Source: Shinella sumterensis (GTDB lineage: Bacteria; Pseudomonadota; Alphaproteobacteria; Rhizobiales; Rhizobiaceae). Taken from it: a DNA stretch of 64,000 nucleotides. The notes beneath the pieces were generated by a model, which was given only the letters and a program-made list of their open reading frames with translations, was not told the origin of the DNA and made no database searches. Location of the stretch: NCBI RefSeq assembly GCF_004514425.2, contig NZ_MYFN02000002.1, forward strand, positions 349,320 to 413,319. Direction: 5' to 3'. The position numbers and the translations under genes were made by a program. Below, piece by piece: positions 1 to 8,470 of the stretch. The number at the start of each line of letters is the position of its first letter. Position 1 is the stretch's first letter.

Positions 1-1153
1 ACAGGTCGGGCTGCTCGTAAAGCGGCATCACCGCGACGGCCCTGAGCGTCTTGGCGCCGATGGCCGATGCCGTCGGGATGGTGCAGAAGGCGGCGAGCGC
101 GACGAAGATGACGCGTGTCCGCTTTTGCAGTGGTGCGACGCGGCGATAGATCATCAGCAGGACCGGCCAGATGAAGATGAACTCCTGGCTGCCGGTGTTC
201 TGCGTCTCGTAGATCACGCCGCCGGCCATCGCCGCGCAGAACCATACCGTGCTGCTGTCGAGGAGGCGTACGGAGCGGTCACGATGACGCAGATCGAGCC
301 AGGCGAGAAGCACGGCAAGGGCAGCCGCCGGCACGATGACATCGAATTTCGCCGAAACCACCGTGCGGAAGCGCGGCAGGAAGGTGCCTTCGTTGAGCGC
401 GGCGAGTTGCAGGATATCGCGGATATAGGCGGAAACCATTCCGGTGGCGAGCTCAAGAGCTGCGAGCGGCACCGCAAAGGCAACGGCCGCGAGAAGGGCG
501 GTCCGCACGGAAAGCCGGCCGGACAGCAGGGCAACGACACCAAGCAGGCCGCCGACGAGAAAGCCGGTGATCTTGATCGTGAACAGGGCGAGGCCTGCGA
601 CGGCGCAGAACAGGGCGAGCCGGCGCCCGTCGGGCAGGAAGAGCAGCCCGCAGGTCAGCACGTAAAGCAGGATGACGCCCTGCCGGTTATAGATGCCGAA
701 GCCGTCCACGCCGGGCAGGGGATGGTAGAACTGCGCATTGGCGGGGAAGGCGGCAAAGGCCAGTGCCGGGATGAGGAGCGCGAAGGCAAGGCCGCGACTG
801 GTCTTCGACACCTCCGCTACGACCACCGCCATCAGGGGGGCGATGACGACGAGGAGCGACCACTGTGCCAAGAGGAGCGGCTGCGCCGCCGGAAAAAGCT
901 TCAGCCCCCATGCGAACAGGTAGTAGCCGAGGGGCCCGACCGGCGCGGCAAAATCGACGCTCGGCATCTGGCCGACGGCAATGCGTTGCGCCGCATCGAT
1001 ATACAGGAACGTGTCCCAGTACATCGGGCCGATGGGCAGCACGAGCCGGATGCAGAGCAGTGCGGCCAGCAGTGCGACGATCAGCCAGAGCCAGAATGCG
1101 GGCGCGCCGAGGGCGCGCAGGATGGCGGAAGGCTGCTGGGCTGTCGGCGTCAC
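1..1153 (-). CDS. multi-spanning membrane protein, GT-C-like, partial
   Basis: The gene runs off the left edge, so only the N-terminal 384 codons are seen. The frame is strongly hydrophobic, with many transmembrane segments (first at about residues 17-37), and has a short loop after segment 1 with an acidic motif (MYWDTFLYIDAAQR). This layout resembles integral-membrane GT-C glycosyltransferases and related polysaccharide membrane proteins, but no diagnostic catalytic signature is visible. The start is a GTG (VTPTAQQPS); no better ATG lies upstream in frame. It follows a family-2 glycosyltransferase and a WecG-type transferase on the same strand, which suggests a role in surface polysaccharide or glycolipid assembly. 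That function is inference. Confidence 0.6.
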   Translation of the reverse strand, partial: MTPTAQQPSAILRALGAPAFWLWLIVALLAALLCIRLVLPIGPMYWDTFLYIDAAQRIAVGQMPSVDFAAPVGPLGYYLFAWGLKLFPAAQPLLLAQWSLLVVIAPLMAVVVAEVSKTSRGLAFALLIPALAFAAFPANAQFYHPLPGVDGFGIYNRQGVILLYVLTCGLLFLPDGRRLALFCAVAGLALFTIKITGFLVGGLLGVVALLSGRLSVRTALLAAVAFAVPLAALELATGMVSAYIRDILQLAALNEGTFLPRFRTVVSAKFDVIVPAAALAVLLAWLDLRHRDRSVRLLDSSTVWFCAAMAGGVIYETQNTGSQEFIFIWPVLLMIYRRVAPLQKRTRVIFVALAAFCTIPTASAIGAKTLRAVAVMPLYEQPDL

Positions 1154-1281
1154 GGTCGATCCAATCGTTCTTGGGCAAGGCCGCATCGGGCCCGGCGGAA
1201 AGCGAGATGCGAAACTCGCGCGAGTCGACCGACCGTTGCAAGCACTGGCGGTGGTCTTCACGTAAAAAGAAGGCCCGGGCC

Positions 1282-2232
1282 TCAGATTCCCGCCAGCGCG
1301 GCCGCCGACAGCAACATTGCGCGCGGGCTCTGTCGCGGGCGGTTCAGCATCGTGTCGGCAAGCGAAAGGAAGGCATCGCGATAGCGGTGCGCGCGAAACG
1401 CCTGTGCCACGACATAGGCGTTCATGTGGGCCTCTGCCTTGCGGCGCAACTCCGTCAAGCGATCGGGTGCGACGGCCGCAACGATGGCCGGGTCCGTAAA
1501 GACCGCATCGATCGCGGGGCTGCAATCGGCATAGGTCAGAAGCTTCTTCATCATGACGCTTGCGGTGTGCACCCGGTAATCGAGCACATAGCAGCCGGGC
1601 AGGTAGACGAAGGTCCCGAGCGCGGCCAGCCGGCACCAGCCGTGCCAGTCCTCCGCATAGCGCAGGGTCTCGTCGAAACCGCCGATCGACCGGAACGCTT
1701 CCGTCCGTACCAGCATGATGCCGCCATTGACGATGAAGTTGCGGCCAAGCAGCGTCTCCAAGACATGCCCGTCGCTCTTGCGCCGCGCCCGGATCAGGTT
1801 GCGGCGGCCGATCTTGGCACCGGTTTCGCTGATGCGCTCGTAGTCGCCATAGACGGCCACCGTGCCCGCGTCGCCCGCACCCTTGTGCAGGGCGGCAATC
1901 GCGCCGTCGCGCAATCGGTCGTCGGCGTCGAGGAACATGGTCCATTCGCCGGTCGCCTGCAAAAGCCCGTCATTGCGCACGGCCGAAACGCCTTGCCGTC
2001 CCGAAGAATGGTCGAGCAGCCGGATTCGGGGATCCCTCATCGCCGCCACCTTCGCAGCGGTGCCGTCGGTGGAGCGGTCGTTGATGACGAGGATCTCGCG
2101 GACGAGCGGGCCCTGCCGCAGCACGCTCTCGAGCGCTTCTTCGATGTAGGGCTCGCCGTTGCGAACCGGGATGACAATCGAGACGGACGTCAAGGCCTTG
2201 CTCCGTAACCGTGGCTCATCGAGCATTCGCAT
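1282..2232 (-). CDS. glycosyltransferase family 2
   Basis: A 316-residue GT-A type transferase that would add a sugar from a nucleotide donor to a growing polysaccharide or lipid at the cytoplasmic membrane face. The N-terminus has the GT2 pattern: VSIVIPVRNGEPYIEEALES, then VINDRSTDGT, then FLDADDRL, the DxD-type metal/nucleotide site. GGFDETLRYAEDWHGW matches the acceptor-side ED(W) motif. I chose the ATG just before RMLDEPRL because GT2 proteins normally start a few residues before VSIVIP; the frame stays open to 2316, so a 28-residue longer form is possible. It lies between a WecG-type gene upstream and a membrane protein downstream, probably as one transcription unit. Acceptor and sugar are unknown. 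Confidence 0.85.
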   Translation of the reverse strand: MRMLDEPRLRSKALTSVSIVIPVRNGEPYIEEALESVLRQGPLVREILVINDRSTDGTAAKVAAMRDPRIRLLDHSSGRQGVSAVRNDGLLQATGEWTMFLDADDRLRDGAIAALHKGAGDAGTVAVYGDYERISETGAKIGRRNLIRARRKSDGHVLETLLGRNFIVNGGIMLVRTEAFRSIGGFDETLRYAEDWHGWCRLAALGTFVYLPGCYVLDYRVHTASVMMKKLLTYADCSPAIDAVFTDPAIVAAVAPDRLTELRRKAEAHMNAYVVAQAFRAHRYRDAFLSLADTMLNRPRQSPRAMLLSAAALAGI

Positions 2233-2328
2233 CGCCGGGTTACCATGCTGTAAATACACACGCTGCATTTGTATTCGGTTGCAAAATTCGGGCACGCGGG
2301 GATGCGTGTGCCTCACCCGCGATTTGCC

Positions 2329-3120
2329 TCACCGCGAGTTGAACATGATCTGCCACAGCGCGATGGGGTTCGTCTTCAGGTATCGCGACAAGAGCCGGCG
2401 CGGTTCCAGAATGGTGCGGTAGAGCCATTCGAGACCGACATTCTGCATCCAGGCCGGTGCGCGGCTGTTCTTGCCGGAGATGAAGTCGAACAGGCCGCCA
2501 GAGGTCTTGATGACGCCGACGCCGGTGAGCTTGTCGATGTTGCGGGCCACGAACTGCTGCTCCAGCGGCACGCCAAGCCCGATCCACAGGATATCGGGCT
2601 TCAGCGCGGCGATTTCGGCGACGATGGCCGCTTCCTTGTCGGCGGTGAAGTAGCCGTCGCGGGCACCCGCGAAGCGCAGTTTCGGATAGGCCTCCTGAAG
2701 GCGCGCGACGGCCGTGCGGTTCACGTCGGGCGTGCCGCCGAGGAAATAGAAGCTGAGCCCGGCCTGTTCGGCCTGCGCGGCGACGCTGTGCACGAGGTCC
2801 GTGGTCGCCACGCGCTCCTTCAGTGCCTTGCGGGAAAAGAAGCGCGAGAGCAGCACCATCGGCATACCGTCTGCATGGATCTGGTCGGCGCCAAGCAGCA
2901 GGGCCTTGAATGGCGCATCGCTGCGCGCGAGCGCGATGACCTGGCCGTTCGCGGAGGTGGAATAGTAGGGACGCTTGTTGCCGGCGCGCGCCGAAAGCGC
3001 GGCCTCGACGAACAGGCGCGCGGATTCCTCCAGATCGAGAAGCGTGATCGGCAGACCGCCAATGATCGTGGTCTGGTCGACCCGATCCTGCCGCTCTCCT
3101 CCGAGCCCGTCCGTCTCCAT
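2329..3120 (-). CDS. WecG/TagA/CpsF family glycosyltransferase
   Basis: A GT26-family protein of 263 residues, related to WecG (UDP-ManNAcA transferase), TagA and CpsF, which add the second sugar to an undecaprenyl-linked intermediate on the inner membrane. The frame has the family core: NGQVIALARSD, the strand-loop LLGADQIHADGMPMV, SFYFLGGTPDV, the turn GYF, and LWIGLGVPLEQQFV, with GVIKTSGGLFDFISGK near the C-terminus. The start METDG is preferred because AGAGGTG lies about 8 nt upstream; an in-frame ATG (MSEVCL) lies 18 nt earlier. It is the first gene of a minus-strand polysaccharide run. The exact donor sugar cannot be read from the sequence. Confidence 0.85.
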   Translation of the reverse strand: METDGLGGERQDRVDQTTIIGGLPITLLDLEESARLFVEAALSARAGNKRPYYSTSANGQVIALARSDAPFKALLLGADQIHADGMPMVLLSRFFSRKALKERVATTDLVHSVAAQAEQAGLSFYFLGGTPDVNRTAVARLQEAYPKLRFAGARDGYFTADKEAAIVAEIAALKPDILWIGLGVPLEQQFVARNIDKLTGVGVIKTSGGLFDFISGKNSRAPAWMQNVGLEWLYRTILEPRRLLSRYLKTNPIALWQIMFNSR

Positions 3121-3407
3121 TAGGCACACCTCTGACATTGCAACGTCTGCGAAAGCACTGGCACAGCGAGGCATGGGGGTGCAAGCGCGTTCCCTTGTTA
3201 TTACTAATTTGCGGTGAAGCCCGGGGCCGGGAAAGCCCCGGAAAATCGGGGATTCCCGCGCGCGTTGAAGTGGCGGGTATTGCGAGGCGCCCGCTTTTCA
3301 GCACCCTCTGCGCCTCTCGCATGCTTTCCGTCCTATGCTGTGCCTTTGCATTTTCCGGTAACCATATCTTCAAGAGATCGTCGCACTGTCTCGGCCAGGA
3401 GAAGGCC

Positions 3408-4058
3408 ATGGCAAAGACGACGAAAAGAAAGAAGCGGACAAGTACGCGGCGAAGTGCAGGCGCGCGCAAGGGCGGCATGGCGCCGTGGTATGTGCTCGGC
3501 GCGGCAATCGTCGGCGGCATGCTCTACATGGACAACATGCCTCCGGGCCCCGAGAAGGGGTCTTCGGCGGTTCGCACCGCTTCCATCGAGCGCAAGGACA
3601 AGGATAGCCGCAAGGTCGAGCACCGCGAAGCTGCCTTGCCGCGCCCCAAGCTGGCCGTCGGAGAGAAAAAAGCGGAAGCCGTGCCGATGCCGGAGGCGCT
3701 TCCGGCATTCTCCGGCAAATGGTTCATCTGCACCACGCAGACCGATTACTGCGTGCTGGACGGCAGCACCATCCTCTATGCCGGCCGCAAGGTGCGGCTT
3801 GCCGATATCGATGTGCCGGCCATCGACAAGGCACGCTGCGAGGCCGAGCGTTTGCGCGGCGGGGACGCCAAGCTGCGCCTGCGGGAAATCCTCAACGAGG
3901 GCAACGTGACGCTCGTCGCCGCCCGCGGCGCGGGCGCGGGAAAAACCGGCGCTGCACCGCATCTCGTGCTGCGCGGCGGCCAGTCGGTCGGTCACCGCCT
4001 TGTCAGCGAGGGGCTGGCAAGGCCATGGAACGGACAGCACCAATCCTGGTGCGGCTGA
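3408..4058 (+). CDS. membrane-anchored thermonuclease-like (SNase) protein
   Basis: A 216-residue protein with a lysine/arginine-rich N-terminus (MAKTTKRKKRTSTRR), one predicted membrane segment at about residues 24-40, a variable charged linker to about residue 100, and a C-terminal domain like staphylococcal nuclease homologues (GSTILYAGRKVRLADIDVPAI, then CEAERLRGGDAKLRL). SNase folds cut nucleic acids or bind them. Here the domain is short and the classic Arg/Glu catalytic set is not complete by eye, so activity is uncertain. AGGAGAAGG precedes the ATG. The gene stands alone and diverges from the wecG-type gene. Confidence 0.7.
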   Translation: MAKTTKRKKRTSTRRSAGARKGGMAPWYVLGAAIVGGMLYMDNMPPGPEKGSSAVRTASIERKDKDSRKVEHREAALPRPKLAVGEKKAEAVPMPEALPAFSGKWFICTTQTDYCVLDGSTILYAGRKVRLADIDVPAIDKARCEAERLRGGDAKLRLREILNEGNVTLVAARGAGAGKTGAAPHLVLRGGQSVGHRLVSEGLARPWNGQHQSWCG

Positions 4059-4170
4059 GGGCTTTTTGCCTTGCCTCTCCTGTGCCTTTCCGGCACAAGC
4101 CATGCGCAAGCCTGCGTTCCTATACTTTCCGTTAACCGGGATGGTGCCGGCTGGAATGGGGACAAATGAT

Positions 4171-4332
4171 ATGTCGAACGACCTCGAACACTACAGCGAT
4201 CTGGACAACACGGCGGTCGCGCTCTTCCTCCTCGAAAACGAGGCCGATGAATTGACGGATATCTTGGTGGCTGCGCTCAGCGAGGCCTTCCGGATCCTCG
4301 AGGACGAAATCTCGCCTGCAACGGTGCACTGA
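4171..4332 (+). CDS. small acidic hypothetical protein
   Basis: A 53-residue, strongly acidic, leucine-rich helix-forming protein (MSNDLEHYSDLDNTAVALF ... ILEDEISPATVH). No signal peptide or domain is recognised. The start at 4171 is supported by GGGG about 9 nt upstream; in-frame ATGs at 4141 and 4156 would extend it by 5-10 residues. It sits about 110 nt after the nuclease-like gene and ends just before a terminator that belongs to the opposite strand. Coding status rests on the regular amino-acid composition and a plausible ribosome-binding site. Function unknown. Confidence 0.5.
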   Translation: MSNDLEHYSDLDNTAVALFLLENEADELTDILVAALSEAFRILEDEISPATVH

Positions 4333-4343
4333 GCGCCGGCACG

Positions 4344-4366
4344 AAAAAGGGGCCCGCAGGCCCCTT
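4344..4366 (-). terminator. intrinsic terminator of the FAH-family gene
   Basis: An eight-base-pair stem (AAGGGGCC / GGCCCCTT, loop CGCA) is followed on the minus strand by further T residues. It lies 20 nt past the stop of the minus-strand hydrolase gene. It may also stop the plus-strand small gene. Confidence 0.75.
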
Positions 4367-4385
4367 CCGAATCACCTCGATGACA

Positions 4386-5225
4386 TCAGCTGGCGGCGAC
4401 GTTCTGGCGCTGCACGCCGAGGCCCGCAATGGCAACTTCCATCGTATCGCCGGGCTTGAGATAGCGCGGCGGCTTCATGCCCATGCCGACGCCCGGAGGG
4501 GTGCCCGTCGTAATGATGTCGCCCGGCTCCAGGATCATGAACTGCGAAATGTAGTGGACGAGGAACGGCACCTTGAAGACCATGGTGCTTGAGGAACCGT
4601 CCTGCACCCGTTCGCCGTTGACGCTGAGCGTCATGGCAAGATCGCTCGTGTCCACCTCGTCGGTCGTCACCAGCCATGGGCCGATCGGCCCGAAGGTCGG
4701 GCAGCCCTTGCCCTTGGTCCACTGGCCGCCGCGCTCGGTCTGGAAGGCGCGTTCCGAAACATCGTTGCAGATGCAGTAGCCTGCCACATAGTTCAGCGCG
4801 TCCGCTTCCGAGACGTAGGAGGCGCGCTCGCCGATGACGACGGCAAGCTCGACCTCCCAATCGGTCTTTTCCGAGCCGCGCGGAATGAGGACCGTGTCGT
4901 CGGGGCCGACGATGCAGGAGGGGGCCTTGTTGAAAAGCACGGGTTCGCTTGGCACGGCCATGCCGCTTTCGGCCGCGTGGTCGGCATAGTTGAGGCCGAC
5001 GGCGACGAAATTGCCGACGCGGCCCACGCAGGGTCCGACGCGGCTGCCTTCCGGCGCGAGCGGAAGGCTTGCGGGATCGATTGCACGCAGACGCGCAAGG
5101 CTTTCGCGGCCGAGGACCGCGCCGGCGAGATCGGGAACGACGCCCGAAAGGTCGCGGATCTTGCCGTCCGCATCGATGATGCCGGGCTTTTCCGCGCCCG
5201 CCGCGCCAAAGCGCACCAGTTTCAT
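4386..5225 (-). CDS. fumarylacetoacetate hydrolase family protein
   Basis: A 279-residue enzyme of the FAH superfamily, which cleaves or hydrates 2-oxo acids and related beta-dicarbonyl compounds with a bound divalent metal in the cytoplasm. The catalytic core is clear: GLNYADHAAESG, PVLFNKAPSCIVGPDD, the metal-binding DWEVELAVVIG, GYCICNDVSERAFQ, and the C-terminal GDIITTGTPPGVGMG. Relatives are annotated as ureidoglycolate lyase, 2-hydroxyhepta-2,4-diene-1,7-dioate isomerase or acylpyruvase; the sequence alone does not separate these. The start is an ATG after GGGAGA. It diverges from a GntR/FCD regulator, which probably controls it through the palindromes in the shared gap. Confidence 0.85.
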   Translation of the reverse strand: MKLVRFGAAGAEKPGIIDADGKIRDLSGVVPDLAGAVLGRESLARLRAIDPASLPLAPEGSRVGPCVGRVGNFVAVGLNYADHAAESGMAVPSEPVLFNKAPSCIVGPDDTVLIPRGSEKTDWEVELAVVIGERASYVSEADALNYVAGYCICNDVSERAFQTERGGQWTKGKGCPTFGPIGPWLVTTDEVDTSDLAMTLSVNGERVQDGSSSTMVFKVPFLVHYISQFMILEPGDIITTGTPPGVGMGMKPPRYLKPGDTMEVAIAGLGVQRQNVAAS

Positions 5226-5300
5226 GACGATCTCCCTTGATTGCCGGGCCTGCCGATTTCGATTGCGGACACCATCCCCGCTGCCGTACATCAAGTCAAC

Positions 5301-5325
5301 GATTTTCGAAAATCCTTCGGATTTT
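5301..5325. promoter_or_regulatory. overlapping palindromes, candidate GntR operator
   Basis: GATTTTCGAAAATC (5301-5314) is a perfect 14-bp palindrome and overlaps AAAATCC-TTC-GGATTTT (5309-5325), a perfect 7+7 inverted repeat. They lie in the divergent gap, 16 nt before the regulator start and about 75 nt from the hydrolase start. This suits an autoregulated FCD-type GntR operator; it is inferred from position and symmetry only. Confidence 0.55.
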
Positions 5326-5340
5326 GCACAGGAGGTGTCG

Positions 5341-6015
5341 ATGACGCAGAACCGGGATGGGGCGGGTACACGCGCCGGCGATGCCTATGATGCCATTCGG
5401 CAGGCGATTCGCACCGGGCATTTCGGCCCGGGCGAACGTCTGCGGTTCTCGTCGCTCCAGGCCTTGTGCGGCATGAGCGTGACGCCGGTCCGCGAGGCTC
5501 TGACCCGGTTGACGGCGGAAGGCTTCACCGTGCTGGACGATCATCGCGGCTACAGCGTCGCGCGCCTGTCGCTTGCCGAGCTGCGCGACATCACGGCGAC
5601 CAGGCAATTGTGCGAGGGCGAGGCGTTGAGGCTTGCGGTGATGAAGGGCGATGCGGACTGGGAAGCGCGTGTCGTGGCCGCGCACCATCTTCTGGCGCGC
5701 ATTCCGCAGGGTCGGGAGGGCATGCCCTCGGTCATGCGCGAGGACTGGGAGGCGCGGCATGGTGCGTTCCACGCCGCGCTGATCTCAGCCTGCGGTTCGC
5801 CGACCTTGCTGGAAATCTGCGGGAAACTGTCGTTACAGGCCGACCGCTACCGCCGCATGTCCGTCAGCGTGTCGGGCGCGGCGCGGGATGTGCTGGGAGA
5901 GCATCGCGAGTTGCTGGAGCGCGCGCTTGCGCGGGATACGGACGGTGCCGCGGAGGCGCTTCGCGAGCATTACGGCAGAACCGCCGCGATGCTCGCGAAT
6001 TTCTTCGAGCCCTGA
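5341..6015 (+). CDS. GntR family transcriptional regulator, FCD subfamily
   Basis: A 224-residue DNA-binding regulator. The N-terminal winged helix (about residues 13-75) has the GntR pattern AYDAIRQAIRTGHFGPGERL, then the recognition region MSVTPVREALTRLTAEGF. The C-terminal all-helical FCD domain (about residues 85-220) carries WEARHGAFHAALISACG and a late ...HRELLERALARD / LREHYGRT region, which supply metal/effector ligands in this subfamily. FCD regulators usually repress catabolic genes until an organic acid binds. AGGAGGTG precedes the start. Its neighbour across the divergent gap is the FAH-family enzyme, the likely target. Confidence 0.9.
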   Translation: MTQNRDGAGTRAGDAYDAIRQAIRTGHFGPGERLRFSSLQALCGMSVTPVREALTRLTAEGFTVLDDHRGYSVARLSLAELRDITATRQLCEGEALRLAVMKGDADWEARVVAAHHLLARIPQGREGMPSVMREDWEARHGAFHAALISACGSPTLLEICGKLSLQADRYRRMSVSVSGAARDVLGEHRELLERALARDTDGAAEALREHYGRTAAMLANFFEP

Positions 6016-6019
6016 TCGC

Positions 6020-7447
6020 TTACTTGCTGGCGACCGTTGCCGGTGCTGCGCCGATCTCCGCGCCGCCGCCGATCGCCACGTTGAGGGCGACGTAGTCGCG
6101 GGCCAGCTGGCGGATTGCGGATGCAAGCGACAGACGGGCCGAGGCCACGTTGCGCTCGGCATCGAGCACATCGAGGATGGTGCTGGCGCCGCCGCGATAG
6201 CTTTCGCGGGCGAGGTTCAGCGTCTGCTCGTAGGAATTGACCACCTTGCGCAGGGCGGCGACCGTCTGGCCGTCGCGAATGAGCGCGGTCTGGGCGTTCT
6301 CGACTTCTTCGACCGCGTTCAGCACCGTGGACTTCCAGGTGAGGTACTGCTGTTCCGCATTCGAGCGTGCGGCCTTCACCTGCGCCTTGAGCGCGCCGCC
6401 GTTCAGGATCGGCAGGCTCAGCGAGGGGCCGAACGACCAGTTCGAAACGCTGCCGGTCACGAGGTTGAAGTTGCGGGACGCGCCGATCGAGCCGCCGAGC
6501 TCGATGCTCGGGTAAAGCTGCGCTTCGGCCACGCCGATTTCGGCCGTCGCGGCCTGCAGGCGGCGTTCGGCGGCGCGAATGTCGGGGCGGTTGCGGATCA
6601 GGTCGGCCGGAATGCCGACGCGGGTCGAATAACGCGGCATCGGCTGGGCGGAGCCCTTGATCAGGCTGGCCGTGATCGTGCTGGCGGGAACGCCGAGAAG
6701 GGTCGCGATATGGTTGGCGGACTGATGGAAGCCGGTTTCGAGGCCGGGCAACTCGGCGAGCGTCTGGTTGACGAGGCCTTCGGTCTGCAGCACGTCGAGG
6801 CTGGAAGCCGCACCCGCTTCCTTGATTTCGTTGGTCAGCTTGAGCGTCTCGCGGCGCGACTCAAGGTTCTTGCGGTTGAGCGCCAGCGCCTCCTGATAAT
6901 AGCGCGCGTTCACATAGCTCGACACGAGATCGGAGAGATAGGCGAGGCGTGCGACGTTCACGTCGTCATAGGCCGCATCGAGCGAGGCGGTCGCGGCTTC
7001 CTTCGAGCGGCGATACTGGCCGAAGAAGTCGAGCAGCCAGGATGCGCTCAGGCCCCCGCTGATGGACTTCGTTTCCGAATGGTCGTTGCCGGTGGTGCGG
7101 CGCAGATAGCTGCCGTCCTGACCGCCTACGTTGCCTTCGGCCGACGCGCCGAGGCTCGGCAGGGCGCCGGCGCCCGCGATGACGACGTTCGCTTCGGCGG
7201 CCGTGATTCGCTCGAGCGCCTGGCGGACCGAAAGGTTCTCGGCGAGGCCCTGGTGCACGAGGTCGTTCAGGCGCCGGTCACGGAAGGATTCCCACCAGGG
7301 GTTCAGCGTGACGTTTTCGGCGCTGGCTGCCTTGCTCTCGGAGAATTTGGCCGGCAGCACGGCATCCGGCTTCTGGTAATCCGGACCGACGACACAGCCG
7401 GACAAGAGAATCATGCTCAGCGGAAAAAACGCTCTGGTGAAATTCAT
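6020..7447 (-). CDS. outer membrane efflux lipoprotein, NodT/OprM type
   Basis: A 475-residue TolC-family outer-membrane factor that forms the exit duct of tripartite RND or MFS pumps. It has a lipoprotein signal (LLSGC, Cys18), followed by the VGPDYQKP motif typical of OprM/NodT proteins. Two outer-membrane-factor repeats follow, with RPDIRAAERRLQAATAEIGVAEAQLYPS in the second and the ARESYRGGASTILDVLDAERN motif near the end. The ATG at 7447 is taken; a GTG two codons upstream is also possible. No adaptor or permease gene is adjacent. The two RND pumps in this window (14889-20109 and 41973-46589) lack their own outer-membrane gene, so this could serve either, which is inference. Confidence 0.9.
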   Translation of the reverse strand: MNFTRAFFPLSMILLSGCVVGPDYQKPDAVLPAKFSESKAASAENVTLNPWWESFRDRRLNDLVHQGLAENLSVRQALERITAAEANVVIAGAGALPSLGASAEGNVGGQDGSYLRRTTGNDHSETKSISGGLSASWLLDFFGQYRRSKEAATASLDAAYDDVNVARLAYLSDLVSSYVNARYYQEALALNRKNLESRRETLKLTNEIKEAGAASSLDVLQTEGLVNQTLAELPGLETGFHQSANHIATLLGVPASTITASLIKGSAQPMPRYSTRVGIPADLIRNRPDIRAAERRLQAATAEIGVAEAQLYPSIELGGSIGASRNFNLVTGSVSNWSFGPSLSLPILNGGALKAQVKAARSNAEQQYLTWKSTVLNAVEEVENAQTALIRDGQTVAALRKVVNSYEQTLNLARESYRGGASTILDVLDAERNVASARLSLASAIRQLARDYVALNVAIGGGAEIGAAPATVASK

Positions 7448-8093
7448 TGCCACACTACCCTGCCGGCCATCTCGGCTTATCTTAACGGAACGGATTGCTG
7501 ATTCATCCTTTATTTATAATTGGCTCGAAGATCGAGCCTCCTTTCAAAAAAAGAATGGTCCCACAGCGTTTTTCCCCCGCTTCGCAAGGGCTGTGTGTCC
7601 GCCTTGCAACGACTAGGGAGGATTTTATACGCGCCTCGCGAAAGTTGACAAGCCGCGTGACGCCGCTGGGTTGCGTCATCGATATGCCCGCCAATTTTCG
7701 TCTTTGTGACATATTTTTCTGCATAATGCTGCGAGCGCGAACATTATTTTGTGTTTCGCGTTGTCTTGTGGATTCGATGGTAATTTTTTTCAAAATGCTG
7801 CGAATTTCCTTGACAGGAGCCACACCGACGATTAACTATCGCAGCATCGCATGAGGGCCGCATGCTGTTTTGATCCGGTCCGCCTCTGACATCCGGTTTG
7901 GGTGTCGGCGCCAACCAAAGGGAGTGTGTCATGTACGATATCGAATGCATCGCCTCCGTGCGCGTGGCGAGCTCCTGTCGTGAAACGATTACAGGGAAAG
8001 TGCATACGGCGTTCTGCCGAATGTGATCCGAGTACCCTCTTCGAATTCATCGCAAAGAGAATTGGCTGTGCCTCCGGTACGGCAGGAGTTGTT
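7448..8093. other. long gap with little coding signal
   Basis: This stretch is clearly more AT-rich than its surroundings. It contains a 7-bp hairpin GGCTCGA-AGA-TCGAGCC at 7522-7538, upstream of the efflux gene and a possible operator, and two copies of AATGCTGCGA (about 7726 and 7794). A 31-codon reading frame at 7931-8026 follows GGGAGTG but has nothing else to recommend it. I see no RNA gene or repeat family here. Confidence 0.4.
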
Positions 8094-8312
8094 ATGCAAA
8101 AGCAGGTTATCGAAATCGGTGGTGAAGCCGTCGGCGTCGTCGTTCCGGATGAGGATCGGCTGAAGTTCGTTGCCGTCAAGTATTCCGTCTGGGACCTGGA
8201 TTCCCAGCGTTTTTCCTCGGCAGAAGAAGTGCGAGCGGCGATCCGCCGCCTCCTCAGCAATCCATCTGCCGCCACCCGGGCACTGCCGCCGGAACGAATC
8301 GCGGCTGCCTGA
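8094..8312 (+). CDS. small conserved hypothetical protein
   Basis: A 72-residue protein beginning MQKQVIEIGGEAVGVVVPDEDRL, with an amphipathic C-terminal helix (SAEEVRAAIRRLLSN). No signal, membrane span or known domain is seen. The start is fixed by GGCAGGAG about 5-6 nt upstream, and the frame ends 44 nt before a strong terminator, which supports a real single-gene transcript. Function unknown. Confidence 0.6.
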   Translation: MQKQVIEIGGEAVGVVVPDEDRLKFVAVKYSVWDLDSQRFSSAEEVRAAIRRLLSNPSAATRALPPERIAAA

Positions 8313-8356
8313 GCGATCCATATCGGATGGACCGGCACTGTCTTATGTCGGTTGAC

Positions 8357-8392
8357 GACCGGCCTCGTTTATCGCGAGGCCGGTCTCTTTTT
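8357..8392 (+). terminator. strong intrinsic terminator
   Basis: A perfect 11-bp stem (GACCGGCCTCG / CGAGGCCGGTC, 7-nt loop) followed by TCTTTTTG. It ends the transcript of the 72-residue protein gene. Confidence 0.9.
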
Positions 8393-8470
8393 GTGAACAA
8401 TGCATTCACCGTCACTCGGCTGGCGCGACCCGGCAAATCCTGATTTTCTCACCGTGAAAGGAGGTGCCTC

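Noticed and set aside
125..1384. Long plus-strand open frame over the membrane-protein gene
   Set aside because: Composition is rich in Gly/Arg/Glu/Asp repeats typical of an antisense shadow in GC-rich DNA; the minus-strand frame gives regular membrane segments.
3221..3241. Terminator in the gap before the nuclease-like gene
   Set aside because: CCGGGGC / GCCCCGG forms a stem, but no T tract follows on either strand and no gene ends there.
7931..8026. 31-codon open frame after GGGAGTG
   Set aside because: Too short and without conserved-looking composition; it may be a leader peptide but nothing supports this.
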